64,000 bases of DNA from Streptomyces camelliae (GCF_027625935.1 NZ_CP115300.1:5146001-5210000), one strand, 5' to 3'. Counted from the first letter of the stretch, positions 1 to 8,075 are shown. The notes: generated from the letters alone by a model not told the origin. Program-made: numbers and translations.

Positions 1-965
1 GCGCACGTGAACATCGACGTGAACATGTGGGCCGGCACCTCAGCGAAGTCCAGCATGATCGCGGCCCAGAACTCGACGTTGGTCGCCAGCACACGATCCG
101 GCCGCCGATTGTGCAGCTCCTCCAGCGCGGCCTTCTCCAGCGCCTCCGCGATCTCGAACCGCGGCGCCCCCAACTCCCGCGCCGTACGCCGCAGTACGCG
201 CGCCCGCGGATCCTCGGCCCGGTACACCCGGTGCCCGAACCCCATCAACCGCTCACCGCGGTCCAGCGCCTGCTTGACGTACGCCTCCGCGTCCCCGGTT
301 CGCTCGATCTCCTCGATCATCCCGAGCACCCGCGACGGCGCACCCCCGTGCAGCGGCCCGGACATCGCGCCGACGGCACCGGAGAGCGCGGCGGCGACAT
401 CCGCGCCGGTCGAGGCGATCACGCGCGCGGTGAACGTCGACGCGTTCATGCCGTGCTCGGCCGCGGAGGTCCAGTACGCGTCGACGGCCGCGACATGCTT
501 CGGGTCCGGCTCGCCCCGCCAGCGGATCATGAACCGCTCGACCACGGACTGCGCCTTGTCGATCTCCCGCTGCGGCACCATCGGCAGCGACTGCCCGCGC
601 GCGGACTGGGCGACGTACGACAGCGCCATCACGGCGGCCCGCGCGAGATCGTCCCGCGCCTGCCGCTCGTCGATGTCGAGCAGCGGCTTCAGCCCCCACA
701 CCGGGGCGAGCATGGCGAGCGCCGACTGCACGTCGACCCGGATGTCACCGGAGTGCACCGGGATCGGGAACGGCTCGGCGGGCGGCAGACCGGGATTGAA
801 GGCGCCGTCGACCAGCAGCCCCCACACGTTCCCGAACGAGACGTGTCCGACCAGGTCCTCGATGTCGACGCCCCGGTAGCGCAGGGCGCCGCCCTCCTTG
901 TCCGGTTCGGCGATCTCCGTCTCGAACGCGACGACTCCTTCGAGTCCGGGTACAAAATCGGACAT
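1..965 (-). CDS. Citrate synthase family protein (3' end outside window)
   Basis: Cytoplasmic citrate synthase, condensing oxaloacetate and acetyl-CoA at the entry of the TCA cycle. The ATG at 965 gives [15 protein letters not shown], and the frame stays open to the left edge (about 321 codons). Roughly 50-60 C-terminal residues are therefore missing compared with the usual 370-380. Family signatures seen are [26 protein letters not shown] (catalytic His region) and [15 protein letters not shown] (second catalytic His). It is divergent from pdxH across a 183-bp gap that holds an inverted repeat. The family call is firm; which physiological isoform it is (housekeeping or secondary) is not decided by sequence alone. 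Confidence 0.93.
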   Translation of the reverse strand, partial: MSDFVPGLEGVVAFETEIAEPDKEGGALRYRGVDIEDLVGHVSFGNVWGLLVDGAFNPGLPPAEPFPIPVHSGDIRVDVQSALAMLAPVWGLKPLLDIDERQARDDLARAAVMALSYVAQSARGQSLPMVPQREIDKAQSVVERFMIRWRGEPDPKHVAAVDAYWTSAAEHGMNASTFTARVIASTGADVAAALSGAVGAMSGPLHGGAPSRVLGMIEEIERTGDAEAYVKQALDRGERLMGFGHRVYRAEDPRARVLRRTARELGAPRFEIAEALEKAALEELHNRRPDRVLATNVEFWAAIMLDFAEVPAHMFTSMFTC

Positions 966-1060
966 CAGGCGGCTCCTCGTGATGTGTCGGGCGGTGTCAC
1001 CCCGGTAATGCCCGGATCGGCGGGCCGTCACCCAACCGCGGCGGAAGCAGCACGATATCC

Positions 1061-1101
1061 CTCAGTGCCAGGTATCGGGAGCCTGAGCGGCACTGAGTGC
1101 C
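1061..1101. promoter_or_regulatory. Inverted repeats between citrate synthase and pdxH
   Basis: CTCAGTGCC (1061-1069) is repeated inverted as GGCACTGAG (1089-1097). The right copy is itself a perfect palindrome, GGCACT-G-AGTGCC (1089-1101). It sits in the divergent intergenic region, so a regulator site is plausible; no family is assigned. Confidence 0.4.
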
Positions 1102-1148
1102 ATGTCTGTTCGAGGAAGCCTCGACGGCGCGTACGGCAAGATGACCGC

Positions 1149-1862
1149 GTGACCGATCGCGAACCGTTCCTGGACCGCCGGGACCGCCTGGATTCCCTGG
1201 ACCCCGCCCTCGATCCCGCCGCCATGCGCAAGCAGTACCAGGCCGAGGGCCTCGCCGAGCAGGACCTCGCCACCCACCCCATGGACCAGTTCACCCGCTG
1301 GTTCGAGGACGCCGCCCGCGCGGCCCTGCACGGCACCGTCTACGAACCCAACGCGATGGTCGTCTCCACGGCGGACGCGGCGGGCCACCCCAGCTCACGC
1401 ACGGTCCTGATGAAGCAGTACGACACCGACGGCTTCGTCTTCTACACCAACTACGACTCCCGCAAGGCCCGCGATCTCGCGGAGAACGCGCACGTTTCCC
1501 TGCTCTTCCCCTGGCACCCGCTCGCCCGCCAGGTCATCGTCACCGGCACCGCCCGGCGCACCGGCCGCGACGAGACCGCCGCCTACTTCCGCACCCGCCC
1601 GCACGGCTCCCAGCTGGGCGCCTGGGCCAGCGCGCAGTCCTCGGTGATCGCCTCGCGCGCCGAACTGGACACCGCCTACGCCGCGCTGGAGGCCCGCTAT
1701 CCCGAGGACGAACAGGTCCCGGTCCCCCCGCACTGGGGCGGCTTCCGCGTCACCCCCGAGACGATCGAGTTCTGGCAGGGCCGCGCGAACCGCCTGCACG
1801 ACCGCCTGCGGTACGTCGCCCAGCCGGACGGCAGGTGGCGGGTGGAGCGCCTGAGCCCCTGA
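1149..1862 (+). CDS. pdxH: Pyridoxamine 5'-phosphate oxidase
   Basis: FMN-dependent oxidase converting pyridoxine/pyridoxamine 5'-phosphate to pyridoxal 5'-phosphate, in the cytoplasm. The product is 237 aa from the GTG at 1149 ([11 protein letters not shown]), close to the family length of 210-230. The frame is open far upstream, but that part is antisense to the citrate synthase gene and is not coding. Seen are the N-terminal PNPOx barrel with [11 protein letters not shown] and [11 protein letters not shown] (FMN/phosphate contacts), [12 protein letters not shown], and the C-terminal [11 protein letters not shown] signature. A strong hairpin terminator follows. A distant paralogue lies at 50729-51397. 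Confidence 0.95.
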   Translation: MTDREPFLDRRDRLDSLDPALDPAAMRKQYQAEGLAEQDLATHPMDQFTRWFEDAARAALHGTVYEPNAMVVSTADAAGHPSSRTVLMKQYDTDGFVFYTNYDSRKARDLAENAHVSLLFPWHPLARQVIVTGTARRTGRDETAAYFRTRPHGSQLGAWASAQSSVIASRAELDTAYAALEARYPEDEQVPVPPHWGGFRVTPETIEFWQGRANRLHDRLRYVAQPDGRWRVERLSP

Positions 1863-1881
1863 CCCCTGCCGGAAACGCAGA

Positions 1882-1943
1882 CGACCCGCGGGCTGGGTTC
1901 CTCAAGGAGGAGCCGGCCGGACGTACCGGCAGCCCGCGGGTCG
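1882..1943. terminator. Long-stem hairpin shared by pdxH and the minus-strand small RNA
   Basis: A 14-bp perfect stem (1882-1895 with 1930-1943, core GACCCGCGGGCTG) encloses two smaller hairpins, one containing CCTCCTTGAGG. It lies 20 bp after the pdxH stop and at the 3' end of the minus-strand transcript starting near 2088, so it can serve both. Confidence 0.7.
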
Positions 1944-2022
1944 GGTGACTGCTTGGGATTGGCCGGCTGTGCGCTCGTATCGCGCACTGGTCCGGCACCG
2001 CACAGAGCGTGGTGACGGGCCG

Positions 2023-2061
2023 CTAGCCCGCAGCCACCTCACGCGTCCGGTATTCATACAT
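2023..2061 (-). CDS. 12-residue small ORF MYEYRTREVAAG
   Basis: ATG at 2061 to TAG at 2023 encodes MYEYRTREVAAG. It is preceded by GGGAGGTGG with 8 nt spacing, one of the better ribosome sites in the window. The ORF is at the 5' end of the predicted minus-strand RNA, 25-30 nt after the expected start of transcription. It could be a leader peptide or a free small protein; there is no downstream gene on this strand before the terminator, which argues against classic attenuation of an operon. Confidence 0.5.
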   Translation of the reverse strand: MYEYRTREVAAG

Positions 2062-2094
2062 TTGCCGAACCACCTCCCTTCTCGTGTGCTCCAC

Positions 2095-2123
2095 ACCTTA
2101 AGAAGTGACCGGCAGCCGCTCAA
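2095..2123 (-). promoter_or_regulatory. Promoter of the minus-strand small RNA
   Basis: TTGAGC (2118-2123), 17 nt, TAAGGT (2095-2100), read on the minus strand. It overlaps the upstream region of the GNAT gene at 2150, so the two divergent transcripts would share this region. Confidence 0.55.
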
Positions 2124-2149
2124 CCCCTTTTTTCGCTACCGTCCCGAGC

Positions 2150-2596
2150 ATGACAAACCTCCGCATCGTCCCCGTCGACGGCGACGACATGCTCGACCAG
2201 TGGCGGCACGTTCACAACGTGATCGTCCCGCCCGCCGCCATGTCCCTGGAGGACGCCCGGGAGCGCCAGGAGCGGTACCGGCTGCGGAACGCCTACCTCG
2301 GGGACGTGCTCGTCGGCTGCTCCACCGTGCGCCCGCCGGCCGGGGAGGACAGCGCGGCGACCGTCATCGCGCGCGTGCTGCCGGATTTCCGGGGGCGGGG
2401 ATTCGGGACGGCCCTGTACGAGGACGGGCTCGCCCACGCGCGCGTGCTGGGGGCGAGCGTGATCGAGACCTGCGTGCTGGCGGCGAACGAGGACGGGCTG
2501 CGATTCGCCGCGCGGCGGGGATTTGCGGAGATCGATCGGTATGTGCTCGACGGGGAGCACGACGAGTGGGTGGATCTGCGGTGGAGCGGGGATTGA
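2150..2596 (+). CDS. GNAT-family N-acetyltransferase
   Basis: Small acetyl-CoA-dependent acyltransferase, 148 aa, substrate unknown. The ATG at 2150 (MTNLRIVPVDGDDM) is preferred over an upstream GTG because it removes a non-conserved N-terminus. The acetyl-CoA pyrophosphate loop is visible as LPDFRGRGFGTALYE (about residues 79-93), followed by the usual alpha/beta end with NEDGLRFAARRGF. There is no strong ribosome site, and it could be translated with a very short leader. It stands alone between the small RNA and a PAS-domain gene. Confidence 0.8.
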   Translation: MTNLRIVPVDGDDMLDQWRHVHNVIVPPAAMSLEDARERQERYRLRNAYLGDVLVGCSTVRPPAGEDSAATVIARVLPDFRGRGFGTALYEDGLAHARVLGASVIETCVLAANEDGLRFAARRGFAEIDRYVLDGEHDEWVDLRWSGD

Positions 2597-2709
2597 TTCC
2601 CGGGAAGTTGCGGGAACAGGGTGTGGGCTGTGTCACGTTCCAGTTGAATGAAGGCCAGTGAGCGAACCGCGCGCCGTACCGGCGCCGACACAGCCTGCAG
2701 GGGGTCCAG

Positions 2710-4143
2710 GTGAGTGCTTCGCGGCGGAGTGGGACCACCGACGAACTGGGACCGGACGAGCCGGGCGAGCCCGGTGAGTCCGGGGGCTCCGATCTGCTCG
2801 CCGCGCTCCTCGACGGCATGGACGCGGCGCTGTGCGCCTTCGACGCCGACGGGGTCGTCACGCACTGGAACCGGGAGGCCGAGCGGATCCTCGGCTGGAC
2901 GGCCGCCGAGGCCGTCGGACGGCACGGCTTCGCCGGCTGGGCGGTGCGCAGCGCCGACGCCGAGGAGGTCCAGTCCCGGCTGATGTCGGCCATGCACGCG
3001 CCGGGCCGGCAGGTGCACGAGTTCGCGCTGGTCACGAAGGACGGCGGCCGGGTGCTCGTGCGCACGCAGTCCGCCGCCGTACGCGGTCCCGACGGCAAGC
3101 CCGCCGGGCTGTACTGCGCGTTCAGCGAGGTGCACGCGCAGATCGATCTGGAGCGGTCGATCGCGCTGAGCGAGGCACTGTTCGAGGACGCGGCCTGGGG
3201 CGTCGTCCTCATCGACGCCGACCTGCGACCCGCCGTCGTCAACGCGCACGCGGCCCGCGCACTCGGCATCGGCCGTACATCGGCGCTCGGCAGACCCCTC
3301 GGCGAGCTGCTCGCGCAGGGCGTGGAGGAGCTGGAGGCCGCGCTCACGCACGTCCTGGCCGAGGGCGCGCCGCCCGCGCCCGCCGAGATGTGGGTGGCCC
3401 TGCGCACCCCCGAGGGCGAGAAGCGACGCTGCTGGCGCAGCGGCTTCGTACGGCTGGCCTCGCCGCTCGCGGAGGAACCGGTGCCGCTCGGCGTGGGCTG
3501 GCTGTTCCAGGACGTCACCGAGGCCAAGCAGGGCGAGCAGGAGGCGTCCCTGCTGCGCTTCCGCACGAACCAGCTGCACCGCGCGGCCCGCGCCGCCGCC
3601 GAGTGCGAGGACCCGGCCGAGGCGGCCACCGTCCACCTGGACTTCGCGCTCGCCGGCTTCGCCGACCATGCCCTGCTCGACCGCGTGGCCGCGCCACCGC
3701 GCGCGGGCGGGCACGAGAACGGGCGCGAGAACGGACGCGAGAACGGGACGGGAAGCACCGTACGGCTGGTACGGATCGCCGCGACGCCCGCCGGGACGCC
3801 GGGGCCGAGCCTGCTCACCGGCGCGGCCGGGCTGCCCGTGTGCTACGCGGCCGGTCACCCGGCGGTGCAGTGCGTGGAGCGCGCCGGCAGTGTCCGCGCG
3901 GACGCCGGCTCGGTCCCGGCGGAGCTGGCCCGGCAGTGGGCGCTGGCCCGGCAGTGGCCCGACGACGCGGTCCACGCCCTGTGCGCGGTACTGCGCAGCC
4001 GGGGCCGGACACTCGGCGTGGTGACCTTCCTGCGCGGCCCCGCCCGTACCCGCTTCGAACGGTCCGACACGGCCTACGCCGAGGACGTGGCGGCGCGCAT
4101 AGCGGCAGCGCTGGACCTGGCGGAGGAGGCTCGCGGCGCATAG
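2710..4143 (+). CDS. PAS-PAS-GAF-like sensory protein without output domain
   Basis: Putative cytoplasmic sensor of 477 aa from GTG 2710. A first PAS domain lies at about residues 30-130 (FDADGVVTHWNREAERILGW), a second PAS/PAC at about 150-270 (WGVVLIDADLRPAVVNAHA), and a GAF-like tail at about 285-470. No histidine kinase, GGDEF or PP2C phosphatase domain follows, although Streptomyces proteins with this front end often carry a SpoIIE-type phosphatase. A 12-bp in-frame repeat at about 3715-3750 encodes ENGRENGRENG. The stop is followed within 22 bp by the convergent SIS gene. Function is not known. Confidence 0.75.
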   Translation: MSASRRSGTTDELGPDEPGEPGESGGSDLLAALLDGMDAALCAFDADGVVTHWNREAERILGWTAAEAVGRHGFAGWAVRSADAEEVQSRLMSAMHAPGRQVHEFALVTKDGGRVLVRTQSAAVRGPDGKPAGLYCAFSEVHAQIDLERSIALSEALFEDAAWGVVLIDADLRPAVVNAHAARALGIGRTSALGRPLGELLAQGVEELEAALTHVLAEGAPPAPAEMWVALRTPEGEKRRCWRSGFVRLASPLAEEPVPLGVGWLFQDVTEAKQGEQEASLLRFRTNQLHRAARAAAECEDPAEAATVHLDFALAGFADHALLDRVAAPPRAGGHENGRENGRENGTGSTVRLVRIAATPAGTPGPSLLTGAAGLPVCYAAGHPAVQCVERAGSVRADAGSVPAELARQWALARQWPDDAVHALCAVLRSRGRTLGVVTFLRGPARTRFERSDTAYAEDVAARIAAALDLAEEARGA

Positions 4144-4164
4144 CGGGCTGAGCCCTGCGGGGGC

Positions 4165-4920
4165 TCAGTGCCGGTAGAAGATCCGCTCGCCGTACTCCCG
4201 CATCACCCGGCTGTTCCACTCGTGGCCGCCGTCGACGTTGCCGGAGCGCAGGAGTGGGGGCTCGATGCCGCGTTCGGCCAGGGTGGCGGCGGTGGTCGCC
4301 ATCACGGCCTGCATGAGGGCGGTGGTGACCACGGTGGAGGCGGGGGCGAAGGGGGCCGGGATGGTGTCGAGGGTGAGTTCCGCGTCGCCGACGGCGATCT
4401 TCGAGTCGAGGACGATGTCGCAGTGGTCCTTCAGGAAGGTGCCCGAGGAGTGCCGGGACCGGGTCTCCGAGGCGTACGCGACCGACGTCACGCCGATGAC
4501 CCGCACGCCCAGGGCGCGGGCACCCTGGGCCATCTCGACGGGCAGGGCGTTGCGGCCGGACAGGGAGATGATCACCAGGGCGTCGCCGGCGCGGACCGGG
4601 GAGGCGCCGAGGACGGCGCTCGCGAGGCCGTCGACGCGTTCGAGGGCGGAGCCGAGCGTCGCCGGGGTGACGTCGACGCCGACGACACCCGGCACGGCGA
4701 GCAGGTTCATCAGGGCGAGCCCACCCGCGCGGTAGACGACGTCCTGCGCGGCCAGCGAGGAGTGTCCGGCGCCGAAGGCGAACAGGCGGCCGCCGGCCGC
4801 GACGGTGTCGGCGAGCAGGGTGCCGGCCGCCCGGATCGACTCGGCCTCCTCCTCGCGGACCCGCCGCAGCAGGTTGATGGCGGCGTCGAAGAACAGGTCG
4901 GCAGGCGTGCCGTCGCTCAT
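4165..4920 (-). CDS. SIS-domain sugar isomerase-like protein
   Basis: 251-aa protein with one sugar-isomerase (phosphosugar-binding) domain: GRLFAFGAGHSSLAAQDV near residue 45, then GDALVIISLSGRNALPVEMA near 115 and VIGVTSVAYASETRSRHSSG. The start is placed at the ATG at 4920 (MSDGTPADLFFDA) because AAGGGG lies 6 nt upstream; a longer frame to 4956 has no such signal. The family is usually annotated as uncharacterised sugar isomerase. It is divergent from the DtxR-type iron regulator, an arrangement familiar from S. coelicolor. Confidence 0.85.
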   Translation of the reverse strand: MSDGTPADLFFDAAINLLRRVREEEAESIRAAGTLLADTVAAGGRLFAFGAGHSSLAAQDVVYRAGGLALMNLLAVPGVVGVDVTPATLGSALERVDGLASAVLGASPVRAGDALVIISLSGRNALPVEMAQGARALGVRVIGVTSVAYASETRSRHSSGTFLKDHCDIVLDSKIAVGDAELTLDTIPAPFAPASTVVTTALMQAVMATTAATLAERGIEPPLLRSGNVDGGHEWNSRVMREYGERIFYRH

Positions 4921-5100
4921 GCGGTGCCCCTTCGCAGCGTCTGTGTCGCGGATCACCGTGCGGTCTGGACCAGTGCGGTGTCAATACGGCCGAGGGGGGC
5001 GCCCCGGAGAGGGTTCGGTGCCCACGTTTTCCCGGCGCCCCCCGCTTGTCAGTGGGATCCGGCAGAATTGGTGGCAGGGCCAGCGCACGCGCCGGACTTA

Positions 5101-5124
5101 CGGCAGAGGTATCCGGCAGAGGTA
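5101..5124. repeat. Direct repeat in the dmdR1 leader
   Basis: CGGCAGAGGTA occurs twice (5101-5111 and 5114-5124), 13 bp apart, just before the ribosome site of the iron regulator. It does not match the known iron-box palindrome. Confidence 0.5.
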
Positions 5125-5138
5125 ATCGAGGGGCACGT

Positions 5139-5831
5139 ATGTCCGGACTGATCGACACCACGGAGATGTATCTCCGCACCATCCTCGAACTCGAAGAGGA
5201 AGGCGTCGTGCCCATGCGAGCCCGCATCGCGGAGCGGCTCGACCAGAGCGGGCCGACGGTGAGCCAGACGGTGGCGCGCATGGAGCGCGACGGCCTGGTC
5301 TCCGTGGCCAGCGACCGCCACCTGGAGCTGACGGACGAGGGCAGAAGGCTCGCCACGCGCGTGATGCGCAAGCACCGCCTGGCCGAGTGCCTCCTCGTCG
5401 ACGTGATCGGCCTGGAGTGGGAGCAGGTGCACGCGGAGGCCTGCCGCTGGGAGCACGTGATGAGCGAGGCCGTGGAGCGCCGCGTGCTGGAGCTGCTGCG
5501 GCACCCCACCGAGTCGCCGTACGGCAATCCGATCCCGGGCCTGGAGGAGCTCGGTGAGAAGGACGGCGCCATCCCGTTCCTGGACGAGGGCATGGTCTCG
5601 CTGGCCGACCTCGACCCGGGCGCGGACGGCAAGACGGTCGTCGTCCGCCGGATCGGCGAGCCGATCCAGACCGACGCCCAGCTGATGTACACGCTGCGGC
5701 GCGCGGGCGTGCAGCCCGGCTCCGTGGTGAGCGTGACCGAGTCGGCCGGCGGTGTGCTGGTCGGCAGCGGTGGCGAGGCGGCCGAGCTGGAGGCGGACAT
5801 CGCCTCCCACGTGTTCGTCGCCAAGCGCTGA
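5139..5831 (+). CDS. dmdR1: DtxR/IdeR-family iron-dependent regulator
   Basis: Metal-dependent repressor, 230 aa, ATG 5139 with GAGGGG upstream. An N-terminal winged helix (residues 1-70, LDQSGPTVSQTVARMERDGLV) is followed by the dimerisation/metal-binding domain (71-140, with MRKHRLAECLLVDV, HAEACRWEHVMSEAVERR) and a C-terminal SH3-like FeoA domain from about 150 (GKTVVVRRIGEPI). The length matches IdeR/DmdR1, which with Fe(II) represses siderophore and iron uptake genes. The synteny with the SIS gene supports orthology to S. coelicolor dmdR1; the symbol is assigned on that basis. A long open frame runs antisense to it (see findings). Confidence 0.9.
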   Translation: MSGLIDTTEMYLRTILELEEEGVVPMRARIAERLDQSGPTVSQTVARMERDGLVSVASDRHLELTDEGRRLATRVMRKHRLAECLLVDVIGLEWEQVHAEACRWEHVMSEAVERRVLELLRHPTESPYGNPIPGLEELGEKDGAIPFLDEGMVSLADLDPGADGKTVVVRRIGEPIQTDAQLMYTLRRAGVQPGSVVSVTESAGGVLVGSGGEAAELEADIASHVFVAKR

Positions 5832-5839
5832 ACGGCGAG

Positions 5840-5867
5840 GGCCCCGGCGCCTTACGACGCCGGGGCC
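5840..5867 (+). terminator. Hairpin terminator after dmdR1
   Basis: GGCCCCGGCG (5840-5849), 8-nt loop, CGCCGGGGCC (5858-5867), then a T/C-rich stretch. It begins 9 bp after the stop codon. Confidence 0.75.
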
Positions 5868-6003
5868 TGTCCTCCCCTGTGCTGACCCGGAGCCCCGAGC
5901 TCCCAGGGTCATCCCCCTCGGACCGTTTTTCCCCGAGCGGTCCGCCTCCCGCCTGAAAGATCCCCTGGGTGACAGCGATCATTCCTGGACGGGTGTCACT
6001 CGA

Positions 6004-7065
6004 ATGAGGGGTGTTGTCCGCAGAGACGGATTTTTCGAATGGATATTCGATAATCTGCGGCGGCAGAGCAAGTACCACCACGAGCACGACCACGAGCACG
6101 ACAGCGACAGCAGCGAGTACGAGCGAGTACGGCAGTACACCGGTACGAGGCAGGCGGAGCTGGGGGGTGCCAGGCCCATGGCGCGGCGTATGGACGTGAC
6201 GGGAGCGGGTGGCGTGCGCCTGGCCGCCTGGGAGTTCGCCGACCCGCCCAAGGCGGACCCGGACCCGGCGGACGACCGGGCGGAGGCGGAGCCCCGCGCT
6301 CCGGGCGTGCTGTTACTTCACGGGCTGATGGGCCGCGCCTCGCACTGGGCGCCGACCGCCCGCTGGCTCGCCGCCCGGTATCGCGCCGTCGCGCTCGACC
6401 AGCGCGGGCACGGCCAGAGCGGCAAGTCCGCGCAGGCCGCCTTCACCCGCGAGGCGTACGTCGAGGACGCCGAGGCTGCCCTCGAACAGCTCGGCCTCGC
6501 CCCCGCCGTCCTCATCGGCCACGCCATGGGCGCGCTGACCGCCTGGCAGCTCGCCGCCAAGCGCCCCGACCTGGTGCGGGGCCTGATCATCTGCGACATG
6601 CGGGCCTCCGCGCTCGGCGCGGCCTCGCAGCGCGAGTGGGCCGACTGGTTCCACTCCTGGCCCGTCCCCTTCGCGACCCTCGCCGACGTCCGCAAGTGGT
6701 TCGGCGAGGACGACCCCTGGGCGGAGCGCCCGAACCCCGCCCGCGGCGCCTTCTACGCCGAGGTCATGCACGAGTCCGCCGACGGCTGGCGCCCCGTCTT
6801 CGAGCCCGAGCAGATGCTGAGCTCCCGCGAGACCTGGGTGTACGACGCGCACTGGGAGGAACTGGCCCAGGTGCGGTGCCCCACGCTGGTCGTACGGGGC
6901 CTGGACGGCGAACTGGGCCGGGCGGAGGCGCAGGAGATGGTGCGGGTGCTGCCGCGGGGGGAGTATGCGGAGGTGGCGGACGCGGGGCACCTCGCCCACT
7001 ATGACCGGCCGGTGGCTTGGCGGGCGGCCGTCTCGCCGTTTCTCGACAGCTTGCTCGGGGAATGA
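6004..7065 (+). CDS. Alpha/beta hydrolase-fold protein with Ala at the nucleophile position
   Basis: 353 aa from ATG 6004. The N-terminal extension has a His/Glu/Asp-rich run (KYHHEHDHEHDSDSS) before the hydrolase fold (from about residue 75, VLLLHGLMGRASHW oxyanion region). The nucleophile elbow, normally G-x-S-x-G, reads GHAMG (Ala174, codon GCC at 6523), while the acid (VVRGLDGEL) and histidine (DAGHLAHYD) positions are kept. It may be a binding or scaffold protein, or a hydrolase of another mechanism. A start at 6178 (MARRMDVTG) is possible and has a G-rich ribosome site, but the extension looks coding. Confidence 0.75.
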   Translation: MRGVVRRDGFFEWIFDNLRRQSKYHHEHDHEHDSDSSEYERVRQYTGTRQAELGGARPMARRMDVTGAGGVRLAAWEFADPPKADPDPADDRAEAEPRAPGVLLLHGLMGRASHWAPTARWLAARYRAVALDQRGHGQSGKSAQAAFTREAYVEDAEAALEQLGLAPAVLIGHAMGALTAWQLAAKRPDLVRGLIICDMRASALGAASQREWADWFHSWPVPFATLADVRKWFGEDDPWAERPNPARGAFYAEVMHESADGWRPVFEPEQMLSSRETWVYDAHWEELAQVRCPTLVVRGLDGELGRAEAQEMVRVLPRGEYAEVADAGHLAHYDRPVAWRAAVSPFLDSLLGE

Positions 7066-7074
7066 GCGGCTGCT

Positions 7075-7208
7075 CGTCTGCCGGGTGCTTCGTCGTTGCC
7101 GGGTGCGGGTGAATGGTGGTTGCTCGCGCCCACGCGGTGGCTCCGCCACGTGGGCGCGACAAGCCACGAACGACCCGCACCCGCCGACGAAACCGCACCA
7201 GGCAGACG
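7075..7208. repeat. 134-bp imperfect palindrome between convergent genes
   Basis: The ends are CGTCTGCC (7075-7082) and GGCAGACG (7201-7208). The core is TCGCGCCCACG (7124-7134) and CGTGGGCGCGA (7149-7159) around TGGC-TCC-GCCA. Segments between also pair (GGGTGCGGGT with ACCCGCACCC). It lies between convergent stops, so it should act as a bidirectional terminator, and it has the look of a dispersed palindromic element. Confidence 0.65.
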
Positions 7209-7221
7209 AACGGCGAACCCG

Positions 7222-7911
7222 CTATCGATCCCGGCCGCACGCATACGCCAACGGCGAGATCAGCTCCTCCGCATCCGGCAGCCACCGATTCGCGGGCGTG
7301 GGCCGGCAGGCCCACTGCACGGCGCCACGGGATCCGAACCGAGTCGGCGGAGCGGCGACGTACGCACCCTCGCCCAGCGCGACCAGGTCCAGTGACGACA
7401 GCGTCCAGCCCAGCTTCCGTACCAGCTCGGGCACCTTCACCGACGCCCCCGGCAGCACGAAGAAGTGCATACGGCGGTCGGGAGCCAGCGTCACCGGCCC
7501 CAGCGTCAGCTCCATCCGCTGCATCCGGGCCAGCGCCAGGAACCCCGCGGTCTCCGGGACGGACAGCGCGTCGAAGGTCCGCCCCGTCGGCAGCAGGATC
7601 GACGCGGTCGGCTGCTTCTGCCACATCCGGCGCGCGACGGTCGCACTGCCGGTCGCCTGGGTCGCCCAGTCGGGGCGCGCGGGGTGCGCACCCGGCGCAG
7701 AGCAGGAGGCGTCGCCGCACGAGCAGCGCTGCATCCCGTCGACGGCTTCCAGCCACGTCCCCGGGAACACGTCCCAGTGCCGCTCCTCGGCGTACCGTAC
7801 GGCGGTCTCCAGCAGCGATTCCCCGCGCTGCTGCGGAATCTGACCGGCAATCTGACTGTTCTCGGCGCCCGCGATCGTCTCTTCCACGCCCCTCTCAACT
7901 CCCGCACTCAC
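7222..7911 (-). CDS. Bifunctional primase/polymerase-like protein, short form
   Basis: 229-aa protein related to the Prim-Pol (archaeo-eukaryotic primase-like) domain found in actinobacterial genomes and plasmids. Seen are the N-terminal LLETAVRYAEERHWDVFPG and the cysteine-rich RCSCGDASCSAPGAHP followed by a basic/aromatic domain. It is shorter than full prim-pol proteins (300 aa or more) and has no helicase part, so catalytic competence is doubtful. The GTG at 7911 is used; a GTG eight codons later is an equal alternative. It is divergent from the NsdA-like regulator at 8169. Confidence 0.7.
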   Translation of the reverse strand: MSAGVERGVEETIAGAENSQIAGQIPQQRGESLLETAVRYAEERHWDVFPGTWLEAVDGMQRCSCGDASCSAPGAHPARPDWATQATGSATVARRMWQKQPTASILLPTGRTFDALSVPETAGFLALARMQRMELTLGPVTLAPDRRMHFFVLPGASVKVPELVRKLGWTLSSLDLVALGEGAYVAAPPTRFGSRGAVQWACRPTPANRWLPDAEELISPLAYACGRDR

Positions 7912-8075
7912 CTGGAGTTACGGCCGTAGCGCGCGCGGGGGTGGAGCATCGATTCCGCAGCCGGGGCGCATGGGTGCACGTCCGGGGGCGCGTGGGAGGA
8001 AGCAGGGTGTGAGGTGGGTAGCCAGGAAGGGGGCTGGCATCCGCCGTTACCCCGGCAAACCGCACATGTCGCGCA

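Larger units (their letters stand above)
1882..2088 (-). ncRNA. Probable small RNA transcript with an internal 12-codon ORF
   Basis: On the minus strand a good vegetative promoter (-35 TTGAGC at 2118-2123, 17-bp spacer, -10 TAAGGT at 2095-2100) is followed about 200 nt later by the long hairpin at 1882-1943. No ordinary gene lies between. The predicted RNA is GC-structured and carries a short ORF with an excellent Shine-Dalgarno sequence. The terminator loops carry an anti-SD-like CUCCUCCUU tract. This is inferred from promoter, terminator and ORF layout only; no RNA family is recognised. Confidence 0.5.

Noticed and set aside
27..1148. Open frame extending pdxH upstream by 374 codons
   Set aside because: It is antisense to the citrate synthase gene with no PNPOx similarity; pdxH starts at the GTG at 1149.
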